A stretch of 64,000 bases of DNA from positions 248,001-312,000 of the forward strand of contig NZ_LIWB01000004.1 in assembly GCF_001905725.1 (NCBI RefSeq), written 5' to 3'. A model generated the notes under the pieces. It saw only the letters and a program-made list of their open reading frames with translations, did not search any database and was not told where the DNA came from. This DNA is from Streptomyces sp. CB02400 (GTDB lineage: Bacteria > Actinomycetota > Actinomycetes > Streptomycetales > Streptomycetaceae). Shown here piece after piece: positions 52,271-60,998 of this stretch (its first letter is position 1; each line of letters begins with the position of its first letter). Position numbers and translations under genes: made by a program.

Positions 52271-54943
52271 GCCGTTCCGTCCGCCGCGGAGCGCGAGCCG
52301 TGCCGCCGGCACCGCGCGGCTGAGCAGCAGCAGCCCGAGGAGCGCGACCAGCAGGGGCAGCGCGACCGGTGCGAGTGCCTCCCGGAACACCCAGCCGGCC
52401 ACCCCGGCGAGATACAGCACGCCCCAGCGGGCCGGCCACGTCAGCCGCCCGCCCGCGCGTGCGAGCAGCAGCCACAGCGGTACGAGGCACAGCAGCTGGA
52501 ACACCAAGGGGGCCCACCGCAGCACGGCACCGGGGCCATCGAGCCCCACCGCCTCCGCGAGGGAGCGGGCCGCGTCGGCGTACAGCGCCCCGTCCACCGG
52601 CTCGGGCCGCCGCCCGAGGGCGACGGGCGCGGTGTGCAGGGCGAGCAGGGCGGAGGTCAGCGAGAGGCCGGAGAGCCAGGGGACCGGCCGTCCGAACAAG
52701 GTCACCGAGGCGACGAAGACGAGGAGCAGCACTCCTCCCGTGGCCGACGCGGGCAACGGGAGGCCTTCCAGTACCTGACGTCCCGTGGGCTCGCCCGCGC
52801 CGTCGGACCAGGGGAGCCCGCGTATCGAGAACCAGAAGACGAGGGCCGCGAGCGCGAGCAGGGCCCACAGGATCCCGACGACCCGCCGGTCGGGGTCGGT
52901 GCCGGGTGCCGACGGCCCGGCGGGGTCCGGGTGGCCGGTCCGCGCCGAGGTACCGGCGGATGCCTCACCGGTCCGCGCCGAGGTACCGGCGGGCGCCTCA
53001 CCGACCCACGCCGAGGTACCGGCGGATGCCTCACCGACCCACGCCGAGGTACCGGCGGGCGCCTCACCGACCCACGCCGAGGTACCGGCGGATGCCTCAC
53101 CGACCCACGGCGTCCCGCTCGCCTCCGCCGGTGCCCGTCTCTCCCACGAGGCCACGGCCGGGGGTGCGCCGGCACCCCTCACGGGCGGAGGGGGCTGCTC
53201 TTCGCCGGCGTCCGGCCCCTCGTCGTCGGGCTTCCCGATGTGGTCCGACGTCGCGGCTCCCACCGGGTCCTCGCCCCGGTCCGGCTCCCCCCGCGCCGCC
53301 CGCGCCGCCCACGACGCCCCCGGCGCGTCCTTCCGGAGGCCGCTCTCCTCGTGAGGCGACCGCTCTTCGCCGTCGGCGTCGTCCCCCCGCTCGTCCGGGA
53401 CCGGCGGCCGCACGATGAACGCCACCGTGTCCGCCTGGAGGGCCTCCCGCTCGTAGCCGGGGCGGCCGATGAACAGCGTGACGGTCTCCTCGTCGTCCTC
53501 GTCGCCCTCCGCGTCCTTGTGCTCGTACGCCGCCCGGCGCGCCCAGTTCGTGCCGTATCCGGCGGTGGCGTTGAGCCGGGCCCAGCGCGTGCCGTAGTCG
53601 GGGACGGCGGCGGACCGCTCCACGGGCCCGCCGGTCTTCTCGCGCAGCGCCGCACGCAGCCCGAACACCGAGACGACCGCGATCAGCGTCATGCTGACCA
53701 GCACCGCCCATCCGGCCCCCGCGATCCCCGCCGGGGTGAACAGCACGGCCGCACTGCCCAGCACCAGCGTGCACATCGCGCCCTGGAGCGCGGCGAGCAC
53801 ACCGGTGCGCCCCTGCACCCGCAGCACCCCGATGTACAGCTCCACGACCACGCGGGGCAGCGCGCCGAGCGCGAGCAGCCGCAGCACGGTCGAGCCGTGC
53901 TCGGCGTAGTCCGCGTCGAACGGCGTGAGGATCCGGGGCGCGAAGACGACCAGCACCGCGACCACCGGCACCAGCAGCAGCGTCATCCTGCGCAGCGCCC
54001 CGCGCACGCCCTCGGCGAGCTGACGCGGATCGTGCGAGGCGTGGGCGGTGAGCGACGAGGCCATGTTGATGGCCATGAACTCCATCGTGCCGCCGACGGT
54101 GTACGCCACGTAGAAGTAGCCGTTCTCCGCCGCGCTGAAGCGGACCGCGACCATCACGGGCAGCAGATTGATCATGGCGAGGCTGAACAGCGCGCCGAGC
54201 GAGTCGCCGGCCAGGAAGCGGCCCATGGAGCGCAGGCCGGGCGGTTCCACGTCGTGGTCGGCGGCGGCCTGGCGCGGGATGAGCCGGCGGAAGATCAGCC
54301 AGCCGAGCGGCAGGGTGGAGAACGCGATGGCCACGGCCCAGGACACGAAGATGCCCAGCACGGGCAGTGTGCTCGCGAAGACGGCCAGCAGGGCCAGTTT
54401 CCCGACGGAGAACACCGCGTTCCCGGCCGGCACCCACTCGGCCTTGCGCAGCCCCGTGAGCACGCCGTCCTGGAGGGTGAGCAGCGCCCACGCCACGCAC
54501 GCCGCGACGAACAGCGCCCCGGCCAGTGGTGTGCCGAGGGGCGCGTAGGAGGGGCCCCACTGGTCGAGCGTGAGCAGGAAGACGCCCGCGGCCAGGGTGA
54601 CGACCACCGAACTCGCCAGGTACACGCCCCACACCAGGCGCCCGGTCTCGCGGCCGGCCCGCGGTACGAAGCGGACCACGGCGCCGATCATCGTGGTCGC
54701 GGTGATGCTGGCGAGCAGCCGCATCGCGGCGATCGCGGCGGAGCCCTGGCCGACGGCGTCCTCGGAGTAGTAGCGGGCGGCCACGAGCCAGAACCCCAGG
54801 CCGAGGACGGCGGACACGCCCGTGCTGAGCATCAGGAAGTAGGCGTTCTTGAACAGGGAGTCGGAGCCGGACGGGCTCCCGGCGGGCCGGGACCCGCCGT
54901 CGGCGCGCGCCGCGGCGGGCTCGTGCACCTGGGTGTCAGTCAC
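52256..54943 (-). CDS. Polysaccharide flippase (MOP/Wzx-like) with repeat linker and extra membrane domain
   Basis: An 895-residue protein, about twice the size of a normal Wzx/MurJ-like flippase. Residues 30-440 give about 12 helices of the MOP type, including 'LFKNAYFLMLSTGVSAVLGL', 'AVGQGSAAIAAMRLLASITA' and 'ENGYFYVAYTVGGTMEFMAI'. A disordered, acidic linker of about 170 residues follows. Then come five 11-residue repeats (614-668), and from about 690 a second membrane region of five to seven helices ('VVGILWALLALAALVFWFSI'). GTG at 54943 overlaps the DegT gene by 8 nt. It would move lipid-linked glycan across the membrane. Confidence 0.86.
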   Translation of the reverse strand: MTDTQVHEPAAARADGGSRPAGSPSGSDSLFKNAYFLMLSTGVSAVLGLGFWLVAARYYSEDAVGQGSAAIAAMRLLASITATTMIGAVVRFVPRAGRETGRLVWGVYLASSVVVTLAAGVFLLTLDQWGPSYAPLGTPLAGALFVAACVAWALLTLQDGVLTGLRKAEWVPAGNAVFSVGKLALLAVFASTLPVLGIFVSWAVAIAFSTLPLGWLIFRRLIPRQAAADHDVEPPGLRSMGRFLAGDSLGALFSLAMINLLPVMVAVRFSAAENGYFYVAYTVGGTMEFMAINMASSLTAHASHDPRQLAEGVRGALRRMTLLLVPVVAVLVVFAPRILTPFDADYAEHGSTVLRLLALGALPRVVVELYIGVLRVQGRTGVLAALQGAMCTLVLGSAAVLFTPAGIAGAGWAVLVSMTLIAVVSVFGLRAALREKTGGPVERSAAVPDYGTRWARLNATAGYGTNWARRAAYEHKDAEGDEDDEETVTLFIGRPGYEREALQADTVAFIVRPPVPDERGDDADGEERSPHEESGLRKDAPGASWAARAARGEPDRGEDPVGAATSDHIGKPDDEGPDAGEEQPPPPVRGAGAPPAVASWERRAPAEASGTPWVGEASAGTSAWVGEAPAGTSAWVGEASAGTSAWVGEAPAGTSARTGEASAGTSARTGHPDPAGPSAPGTDPDRRVVGILWALLALAALVFWFSIRGLPWSDGAGEPTGRQVLEGLPLPASATGGVLLLVFVASVTLFGRPVPWLSGLSLTSALLALHTAPVALGRRPEPVDGALYADAARSLAEAVGLDGPGAVLRWAPLVFQLLCLVPLWLLLARAGGRLTWPARWGVLYLAGVAGWVFREALAPVALPLLVALLGLLLLSRAVPAARLALRGGRNGPPGH
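52940..53104 (-). repeat. 33-bp coding tandem repeat (11 aa x 5) in the flippase
   Basis: Five consecutive 33-bp units encode VGEASAGTSAW-like repeats. Position 5 alternates Ser/Pro/Ser/Pro/Ser, and the final residue changes from Trp to Arg in units 4-5, implying growth through a 66-bp double unit. Every unit carries gaggtaccggcgg on the plus strand. Confidence 0.92.
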
Positions 54944-56195
54944 GGGCCGGCCCCGGCCCGTCGGCCGGTGTCCCCGGCCGTGTCAGGTCCTCCGGCGGTT
55001 CGGCCGGCCGCGCGCCGGACCGCTCCAGCACGTCGACGGCCTCCCTCGCCCGCAGCGGGTCCACCGGCAGCGCGTGCCGCGCGAACCAGCGGGCCGCCTC
55101 CGGCGCGGGCGACGGGTCCGTGAAGGCCTTCCCCGCGTAGTCGTCGAGGGGCGGGTCGTAGAGGTAGCCGACGACGATCCCGCGCCGGGCCAGTGCCGCG
55201 ATCGCCGCGTCCCGGTCCGCCACCAGCAGCGGCACCCGGAACAGCGGCTGCGCCCGGCTCCCCTCCCCCGGCCGGGCCCACCGGGTCGACAGCAGCAGTT
55301 CGGTGCCGTCCCGGCAGGCCTGGAGCACCTCGTCCAGCCGTCCGAGCCTGCGCCGGATCCGCCGCAGCCGCAGCGGTCCCGACCGCAGGCGGTAGGTGTG
55401 CATGTCGACGCGGACCCAGGGGTCGTGCGCGGTCAGGTCCGGGGCCGCGCCGACGGCCGCGGCCAGCGCGTCCGGACGCAGCGGCATCCTGATCCCGTCG
55501 CGCTCCGTCAGCCCCAGCAGTCCCAGCGCCGCCCAGGCGGCCCGTCGCAGCCCCAGCCCCCGTACGGCGGCCTCGGCGTACGGCCGTAAGGCATAGGCGA
55601 GTTCGGACGCCGCCCTGGGCGGGGCGAGCAGCTCGTCACAGCCGGCCCGCATGGTCTCAGCCAGGCTCGGGTCGGCGAGCGAGAGCATGCCGCCCGCCTG
55701 GGCGCCGGCATGCTTGGAAAGGCTGAAAACGGAGGCCTCGCCCCAGGCGCCGACCGGCCGCCCGCCGACCTCGCTGCCGATCGCGTGCGCCCCGTCCTCC
55801 AGCAGCGGAATGCCCAACGCGTCGCAACGCGCCCGCAGTTCCGGCGCCGGGTCCGGGTTTCCGTACAGGTTCGTCGTCAGCACGGCGGACAGCGAGCCCC
55901 ACGTCTCCTCGGGCACGGCGTCGATGTCGATGGACCCGTCGAACGGGTTCAACGGCGCCTGCACCGGCCGCAGTCCCGCCGCCAGCACCACGAAGAAGAT
56001 CACGTCGTCGTTGACCGGCGACATCAGCACCCTGCCGCCCGGCGGGCACCAGTGGCGCAACGCCACGAACAGCCCGAACCTGCATGACGGCACGTACACG
56101 CATTCCCGGCCGAGCCGGCCGCGCATGGTCTCTTCCAGCCGTTTCGACTGCGATCCCGAGCGCGCCGAGCGCGGTCCGGCCTCCCCAATGGCCAT
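54936..56195 (-). CDS. DegT/DnrJ/EryC1/StrS-family aminotransferase
   Basis: A 419-residue PLP-dependent sugar aminotransferase-like protein. Marks are 'VYVPSCRFGLFVALRHWCPP', 'RVLMSPVNDDVIFFVVLAAG', 'LTTNLYGNPDPAPELRARCD', 'IPLLEDGAHAIGSEVGGRPV' (cofactor Asp) and 'VFSLSKHAGAQAGGMLSLAD' (Schiff-base Lys). The C-terminal half is more divergent than in typical 3-amino-sugar synthases. ATG at 56195. An internal ATG near 56126 would also fit. It probably makes an amino sugar for the surface glycan, and is transcribed with the flippase gene. Confidence 0.87.
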   Translation of the reverse strand: MAIGEAGPRSARSGSQSKRLEETMRGRLGRECVYVPSCRFGLFVALRHWCPPGGRVLMSPVNDDVIFFVVLAAGLRPVQAPLNPFDGSIDIDAVPEETWGSLSAVLTTNLYGNPDPAPELRARCDALGIPLLEDGAHAIGSEVGGRPVGAWGEASVFSLSKHAGAQAGGMLSLADPSLAETMRAGCDELLAPPRAASELAYALRPYAEAAVRGLGLRRAAWAALGLLGLTERDGIRMPLRPDALAAAVGAAPDLTAHDPWVRVDMHTYRLRSGPLRLRRIRRRLGRLDEVLQACRDGTELLLSTRWARPGEGSRAQPLFRVPLLVADRDAAIAALARRGIVVGYLYDPPLDDYAGKAFTDPSPAPEAARWFARHALPVDPLRAREAVDVLERSGARPAEPPEDLTRPGTPADGPGPARD

Positions 56196-56298
56196 CCGCC
56201 CCCCAGTGTGCCTTCGGAAACGCCCCCTCCCCGAGGCCTTCCGGCACCCGCCCAGAGTCGCCCCGTTCGCACCGCTCCGTCAAGATTGCCTCCCCTCC

Positions 56299-56307
56299 TG
56301 TGGATAA
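56299..56307. promoter_or_regulatory. DnaA-box-like sequence
   Basis: TGTGGATAA (TTATCCACA on the other strand) is a perfect match to the strong bacterial DnaA box in the divergent gap between the DegT gene and the fumarylacetoacetase gene. It is a single box, with no cluster. Confidence 0.45.
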
Positions 56308-56439
56308 CTTCCGGTACGCAAGGGAAAGCGGGGGGCGCCACCACGTCGGCTCTGCCCAAGACCGCCGTGTCACCCGTAACGTGTGGCACGGCCACGGACA
56401 CGTGGAGCACCTGCGCACACGAAAGCGAGGCAGCACCCG

Positions 56440-57654
56440 ATGCCCCCCTTCGATGTCCCCGAGGGCGATCCCTTCGGCCCGCACAACCTGCCGTACGGCG
56501 TCTTCTCGCCCCCCGGCTCGTCGGAGCGGACCGTGGGCGTCCGGCTCGGCGACCACGTCCTCGACGCCGGCGCGGCGGCGCACGCCCTGGGCTCGCCGTA
56601 CGCCTCCCTGCTCGCCCGTCAGACCCTCAACCCGCTGCTGGCGGCGGGCCGCACGGCCTGGTCGGACGTGCGGCGGGCGCTCACGGCGTGGGTGACCGTC
56701 CCGGCGCACCGGGAGACCGTCGAGCCGCTGTTCCACCCGCTGTCCGAGGTGACCCTGCACCTCCCCTTCGAGGTCGCGGACTACGTCGACTTCTACGCCT
56801 CCGAGAACCACGCCCGGAACGTCGGCAGGATGTTCCGCCCCGACGCCGCCGACTCCCTGACCCCCAACTGGAAGCACCTGCCGATCGGCTACCACGGCCG
56901 CGCCGGCACGGTCGTGGTGTCCGGCACCGACGTCGTACGCCCCTCGGGCCAGCGCAAAGCGCCCACGGACGCCGTCCCGGTCTACGGGCCGTCCGTCCGG
57001 CTGGACATCGAGGCCGAGGTCGGCTTCGTGGTCGGCGTGCCGTCCGAGCTGGGCCGGCCGGTGCCGCTCGGCGACTTCCGCGACCACGTCTTCGGCCTCT
57101 GCCTCCTCAACGACTGGTCCGCCCGCGACGTCCAGGCCTGGGAGTACGTCCCCCTCGGCCCGTTCCTCGGCAAGTCCTTCACCACCTCGGTGTCGGCCTG
57201 GATCACCCCGCTGGACGCCCTGGACGAGGCCCGCGTCGCGCCGCCGGAGCGCACGCACGAACTGCTGCCCTACCTGGACGACGCGGCCGAGGAACCCGGC
57301 GGCTACGACCTGCGGATCACCGTCACCGTCAACGGTCATGTCGTCTCCGAACCCCCCTTCTCCACCATGTACTGGACGGCCGCCCAGCAGCTCGCCCACA
57401 TGACCGTCAACGGCGCCTCCCTGCGCACCGGCGACCTGTACGGCTCCGGCACGGTGAGCGGCCCCGCCGAGCGGGAACGCGGGTCGCTGCTGGAACTGAC
57501 CTGGAACGGCCGCGACCCCCTCGAACTCCCCGACGGCAAGCGGACGTTCCTGGAGGACGGTGACGTGGTGACGCTGTCGGCCTGGGCGCCGGGCCCGGAC
57601 GGCGTCCGCGTGGGCCTCGGCGAGGTCACGGGACGGGTGGTCCCCACGGTCTGA
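56440..57654 (+). CDS. Fumarylacetoacetase
   Basis: A 404-residue FAH enzyme, last step of homogentisate (tyrosine/phenylalanine) catabolism, splitting fumarylacetoacetate to fumarate and acetoacetate. The N-terminal SH3-like domain ('PFGPHNLPYGVFSPPGSSER') precedes the catalytic FAH fold: 'VDFYASENHARNVGRMFRPD' (metal Asp and catalytic His), 'PIGYHGRAGTVVVSGTDVVR', 'DIEAEVGFVVGVPS' (metal Glu pair), 'LLNDWSARDVQAWEYVPLGP', 'FLGKSFTTSVSAWITPL' and 'MYWTAAQQLAHMTVNGASLR'. ATG at 56440. It stands alone here. Confidence 0.95.
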   Translation: MPPFDVPEGDPFGPHNLPYGVFSPPGSSERTVGVRLGDHVLDAGAAAHALGSPYASLLARQTLNPLLAAGRTAWSDVRRALTAWVTVPAHRETVEPLFHPLSEVTLHLPFEVADYVDFYASENHARNVGRMFRPDAADSLTPNWKHLPIGYHGRAGTVVVSGTDVVRPSGQRKAPTDAVPVYGPSVRLDIEAEVGFVVGVPSELGRPVPLGDFRDHVFGLCLLNDWSARDVQAWEYVPLGPFLGKSFTTSVSAWITPLDALDEARVAPPERTHELLPYLDDAAEEPGGYDLRITVTVNGHVVSEPPFSTMYWTAAQQLAHMTVNGASLRTGDLYGSGTVSGPAERERGSLLELTWNGRDPLELPDGKRTFLEDGDVVTLSAWAPGPDGVRVGLGEVTGRVVPTV

Positions 57655-57823
57655 CCCGCCCGGCCCTCACCGATCTTCGACGACCCCTGACTCACACCGC
57701 CCTTCGCCGTCATACTTGGCGTCGGGTGGTGTGTGCGTTCGCGCCGCGCTCCCTTCGTACTTCCCGCACGCCCCCAGCACGACCCGAAGCCGCCCTCTTC
57801 CGACAGGATCCGGAGCCCGTGGC

Positions 57824-58762
57824 ATGACCGTCTGCCTGCTCCTGCTGAGCGTTGTCGCCGTGACGGCCGCCGTGCCCGTCCCCCGGGCGCTGACCCGGGC
57901 GAAATGGCCGGAACGGGAACCGGTGGTCGCCCTGTGGGTGTGGCAGTGCCTGGTCGCCACCGTCCTGCTGTGCTGCGTCACGGCGCTCGCCCTGGGCGCC
58001 GCCGCCGTCTTCGGCACCGTCCGCGCCCAGCTCTTCGCCCCGGCCCCGCCCGCGGTCACCGCGGCGTACGACCTGTCCGCCGCCTCGCCCTGGACCATCG
58101 CCCTCACCGTGCTGCTGGCGTCCGGGGCGGCCTGGACGACGGCCATGCTCGGGCGGGAGCTGGTCGAGGCCCGCCGCCGGCGCGCCCGGTCCCGGGCGCA
58201 TCTGCGGGAACGCGCCCCCGACCTGCCCGCCGGACTCCCCGAGGCCCGCGGTCCCCTGCTGGTGCTGGAGGACGAGTACCCCGACGCCTGGTGGATGCCG
58301 GGCAGCCCGCCCCAGCTCATCGTCACCACCGGCGCCCTGCAGCGGCTCACCGACCACCAGCTCGACGCCGTCCTCACCCACGAGCGGGGCCACGCCCGCG
58401 CCCGCCACGACTGGCTGCTGCACCTGTCCACCGCGCTGGCCACCGGTTTCCCCCGCATCCCGCTGTTCGCGCACTTCTGCGACCAGACCCACCGCCTGGT
58501 AGAACTGTCCGCCGACGACACGGCCTCCCGCCGCTGCGGCCACCTGACCACGGCGCTGGCGCTGATCGAGCTCAACCAGCACCGGGGCGTCCTCTCCTGC
58601 GCCTCCAGCCACCGCCTCCTCGGCGAACGCGTCGACCGCCTCCTGGAACCCCCACCCCGCCTCGACCGCCACCACCGCGCCCTCACGACGGCCGCGGCCG
58701 CCCTGGTCCCCCTCGTCCCCCTCCTGATCACCTTCGCGCCGGGCCTGACGGCCCTGCCGTAG
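57824..58762 (+). CDS. M56-family membrane metallopeptidase
   Basis: A 312-residue membrane peptidase of the BlaR1/M56 group. Helices at the N-terminus ('MTVCLLLLSVVAVTAAVPVP', 'VVALWVWQCLVATVLLCC', 'TIALTVLLASGAAWTTAML') precede the zinc motif 'AVLTHERGHARARHDWLLHL' (HExxH) near residue 190 and 'HRLVELSADDTASRRCG' with the third ligand Glu, then a last helix. There is no penicillin-binding sensor domain, and no BlaI-type regulator is adjacent in the window. ATG at 57824. It is convergent with recQ over a dispersed repeat. Confidence 0.9.
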   Translation: MTVCLLLLSVVAVTAAVPVPRALTRAKWPEREPVVALWVWQCLVATVLLCCVTALALGAAAVFGTVRAQLFAPAPPAVTAAYDLSAASPWTIALTVLLASGAAWTTAMLGRELVEARRRRARSRAHLRERAPDLPAGLPEARGPLLVLEDEYPDAWWMPGSPPQLIVTTGALQRLTDHQLDAVLTHERGHARARHDWLLHLSTALATGFPRIPLFAHFCDQTHRLVELSADDTASRRCGHLTTALALIELNQHRGVLSCASSHRLLGERVDRLLEPPPRLDRHHRALTTAAAALVPLVPLLITFAPGLTALP

Positions 58763-58781
58763 CCCAGACGCCCCATGCGGG

Positions 58782-58861
58782 CAGTCGTGCCGCAGGGCGG
58801 CACGGGTGGGCGCACCGGCACCCCGCAAGCGCCGGGCTGCGCGACACCCCCGCCCAGCCCG
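58782..58861. repeat. Dispersed intergenic repeat, copy 2
   Basis: Bases 58793-58861 match 3172-3241. This copy also holds a perfect hairpin, cgtgccgc-agg-gcggcacg (58786-58804). It sits between the stops of two convergent genes (M56 peptidase and recQ), the same context as copy 1, and may serve as a bidirectional terminator. Confidence 0.68.
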
Positions 58862-58873
58862 ATCACGCGGCGC

Positions 58874-60844
58874 TCATGTCCAGTCGGGCTCCGGCTCGGC
58901 GTCCACGTCGGGCCAGTCGTCCGGGCCGCCGGGGTCCTCGGCCCCGGCACCGGCGCCGGCGTCCCCCGGCGCCGTCAGCCCGGCCAGCACCGCCACCACC
59001 CCCTCCCCGTACGTCGCCAGCTTCTTCTCCCCCACCCCGCTGATCCCACCGAGCTCGCCCACCGACGTCGGCCACACCGTGGCGATCTCCCGCAGCGTGG
59101 CGTCGTGGAAGATGACATACGCCGGAACCCCCTGCTCCCGCGCCTGCTCCGCACGCCAGGCGCGCAGCGCCTCGAACGCGGGGACGAGCTCCGAGGGCAG
59201 CTCGGCAGCGGCGGCCTTGGCCTTGCGCTCCCCCCGCCCCGAACCCGAGCCACCCGACCGGGAGGTCACCGGCTTCTTCGGCTCCTTGCGCAGCGGCACC
59301 TCCCGCTCCCGCCGCAGCACCGCCCCGCTCGCCTCGGTCAGCACCAGCGTGCCGTACTCCCCCTCGACGGCGAGCAGCCCCTGGGCGAGCAACTGGCGCA
59401 CCACGCCCCGCCATTCCGCCTCGGTCAGCTCCTCGCCGATGCCGAACACGGAGAGCTGGTCGTGGTCGAACTGGATGACCTTGGCCGTGCGCCGCCCCAG
59501 CAGGATGTCGACGATCTGCACCGCGCCGAACTTCTGCCCGCGCTCCCGCTGCAGCCGCACCACCGTGGACAGCACCTTCTGCGCCGCGACGGTCCCGTTC
59601 CAGGTCTCCGGCGGGGTGAGGCAGGTGTCGCAGTTGCCGCAGCCCGCCGGGTCGGGGTCCTGGCCGAAGTAGGCGAGGAGCTGGCCGCGCCGGCACCGGA
59701 CGGTCTCGCACAGACCGAGCATCGCGTCCAGGTGCTGGCCCGCCCGCCGCCGGAACGCCTCGTCGCCCTCACCGGACTGGATCAGCTTGCGCTGCTGTAT
59801 GACGTCGTTGAGCCCGTACGCCATCCAGGCCGTGGACGGCAGCCCGTCGCGCCCCGCGCGGCCCGTCTCCTGGTAGTAGCCCTCGACGGACTTGGGCAGG
59901 TCCAGGTGGGCGACGAAGCGGACGTCCGGCTTGTCGATGCCCATGCCGAACGCGATGGTCGCCACCACGACCAGGCCCTCCTCCCGCAGGAACCGCGCCT
60001 GGTGCGCGGCGCGCGTCCCCGCGTCGAGGCCCGCGTGGTACGGCACCGCCTCGACGCCGTTGCGGGAGAGGAACTCGGCGGTCTTCTCCACCGAGTTGCG
60101 CGACAGGCAGTAGACGATGCCCGCGTCCCCGGCGTGCTCCCCGCGCAGGAAGCTCAGGAGCTGCTTCTTGGGGTCCGCCTTGGGCACGATCCGGTACTGG
60201 ATGTTGGGCCGGTCGAAGCTCGCCACGAAGTGCCGGGCGTCCGGCATGCCGAGACGCTCGGTGATCTCCCGGTGCGTGGCGTGCGTGGCCGTCGCCGTGA
60301 GCGCGATGCGGGGCACGTCCGGCCACCGCCGGCCGAGCAGCGACAGCATGAGGTAGTCCGGCCGGAAGTCGTGCCCCCACTGGGACACGCAGTGCGCCTC
60401 GTCGATCGCGAAGACGGAGATCTTGCCGCGCGAGAGCAGGTCCTGTGTGCTGTCCAGCCGCAGCCGCTCCGGTGCGAGGTACAGCAGGTCCAGCTCGCCG
60501 GCGAGGAACTCCGCCTCGACGACGCGCCGCTCGTCGAAGTCCTGCGTGGAGTTCATGAACCCGGCCCGCACGCCCAGCGCCCGCAGCGCGTCCACCTGGT
60601 CCTGCATCAGCGCGATGAGCGGGGAGACGACGACTCCCGTACCCGGCCTGACCAGGGCCGGAATCTGGTAGCAGAGCGACTTTCCGCCACCGGTCGGCAT
60701 GAGCACGACGGCGTCGCCGCCCGTGATCACATGCTCGATGACCGCTTCCTGCTCACCACGGAAGGCGTCGTACCCGAACACCCGGTGCAGCGCGGCCAGC
60801 GCCTCGCTCTCCGTCACTGCCATCCCGCCACTACCGTCCGTCAC
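58874..60844 (-). CDS. recQ: RecQ-type DNA helicase
   Basis: A 656-residue 3'-5' DNA helicase of recombination and repair. N-terminal motif 0 is '[20 protein letters not shown]', Walker A '[17 protein letters not shown]', motif II '[20 protein letters not shown]' and motif VI '[16 protein letters not shown]'. The RQC zinc site is '[18 protein letters not shown]' with an upstream Cys in '[12 protein letters not shown]', then winged helix. The C-terminal HRDC domain '[20 protein letters not shown]' is followed by an acidic Asp/Pro tail. The start is GTG 60844. ATG 60823 is also possible. Confidence 0.94.
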   Translation of the reverse strand: MTDGSGGMAVTESEALAALHRVFGYDAFRGEQEAVIEHVITGGDAVVLMPTGGGKSLCYQIPALVRPGTGVVVSPLIALMQDQVDALRALGVRAGFMNSTQDFDERRVVEAEFLAGELDLLYLAPERLRLDSTQDLLSRGKISVFAIDEAHCVSQWGHDFRPDYLMLSLLGRRWPDVPRIALTATATHATHREITERLGMPDARHFVASFDRPNIQYRIVPKADPKKQLLSFLRGEHAGDAGIVYCLSRNSVEKTAEFLSRNGVEAVPYHAGLDAGTRAAHQARFLREEGLVVVATIAFGMGIDKPDVRFVAHLDLPKSVEGYYQETGRAGRDGLPSTAWMAYGLNDVIQQRKLIQSGEGDEAFRRRAGQHLDAMLGLCETVRCRRGQLLAYFGQDPDPAGCGNCDTCLTPPETWNGTVAAQKVLSTVVRLQRERGQKFGAVQIVDILLGRRTAKVIQFDHDQLSVFGIGEELTEAEWRGVVRQLLAQGLLAVEGEYGTLVLTEASGAVLRREREVPLRKEPKKPVTSRSGGSGSGRGERKAKAAAAELPSELVPAFEALRAWRAEQAREQGVPAYVIFHDATLREIATVWPTSVGELGGISGVGEKKLATYGEGVVAVLAGLTAPGDAGAGAGAEDPGGPDDWPDVDAEPEPDWT

Positions 60845-60911
60845 CGTGCCCCCGTAAGCCGTCCCTCGACCACTGCCTCCACGATAGGGGTCCGCACCGA
60901 CAGCCCCGGAG

Positions 60912-60920
60912 TTATCCACA
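60912..60920. promoter_or_regulatory. DnaA-box-like sequence
   Basis: TTATCCACA is a perfect strong box in the recQ upstream region, 68 bp before its start codon and next to the nuo terminator. It could let DnaA influence recQ. Confidence 0.45.
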
Positions 60921-60940
60921 GGCCGCTCACCCGACGACTT

Positions 60941-60972
60941 CGGCCCGGCACCCCCCGAAGGGTGCCGGGCCG
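60941..60972 (-). terminator. Terminator of the downstream nuo operon
   Basis: A 12-bp perfect stem (cggcccggcacc with ggtgccgggccg), extendable by one pair, has a short C-rich loop 26 bp past the nuoN stop. No U-tract follows. Confidence 0.8.
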
Positions 60973-60998
60973 CCGTCGACGTGCCGGTGAGGGCCGTG

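Noticed and set aside
45318..56195. A secondary-metabolite (PKS/NRPS) gene cluster
   Set aside because: No ketosynthase, adenylation or carrier domains are seen. The genes fit surface-glycan synthesis instead.
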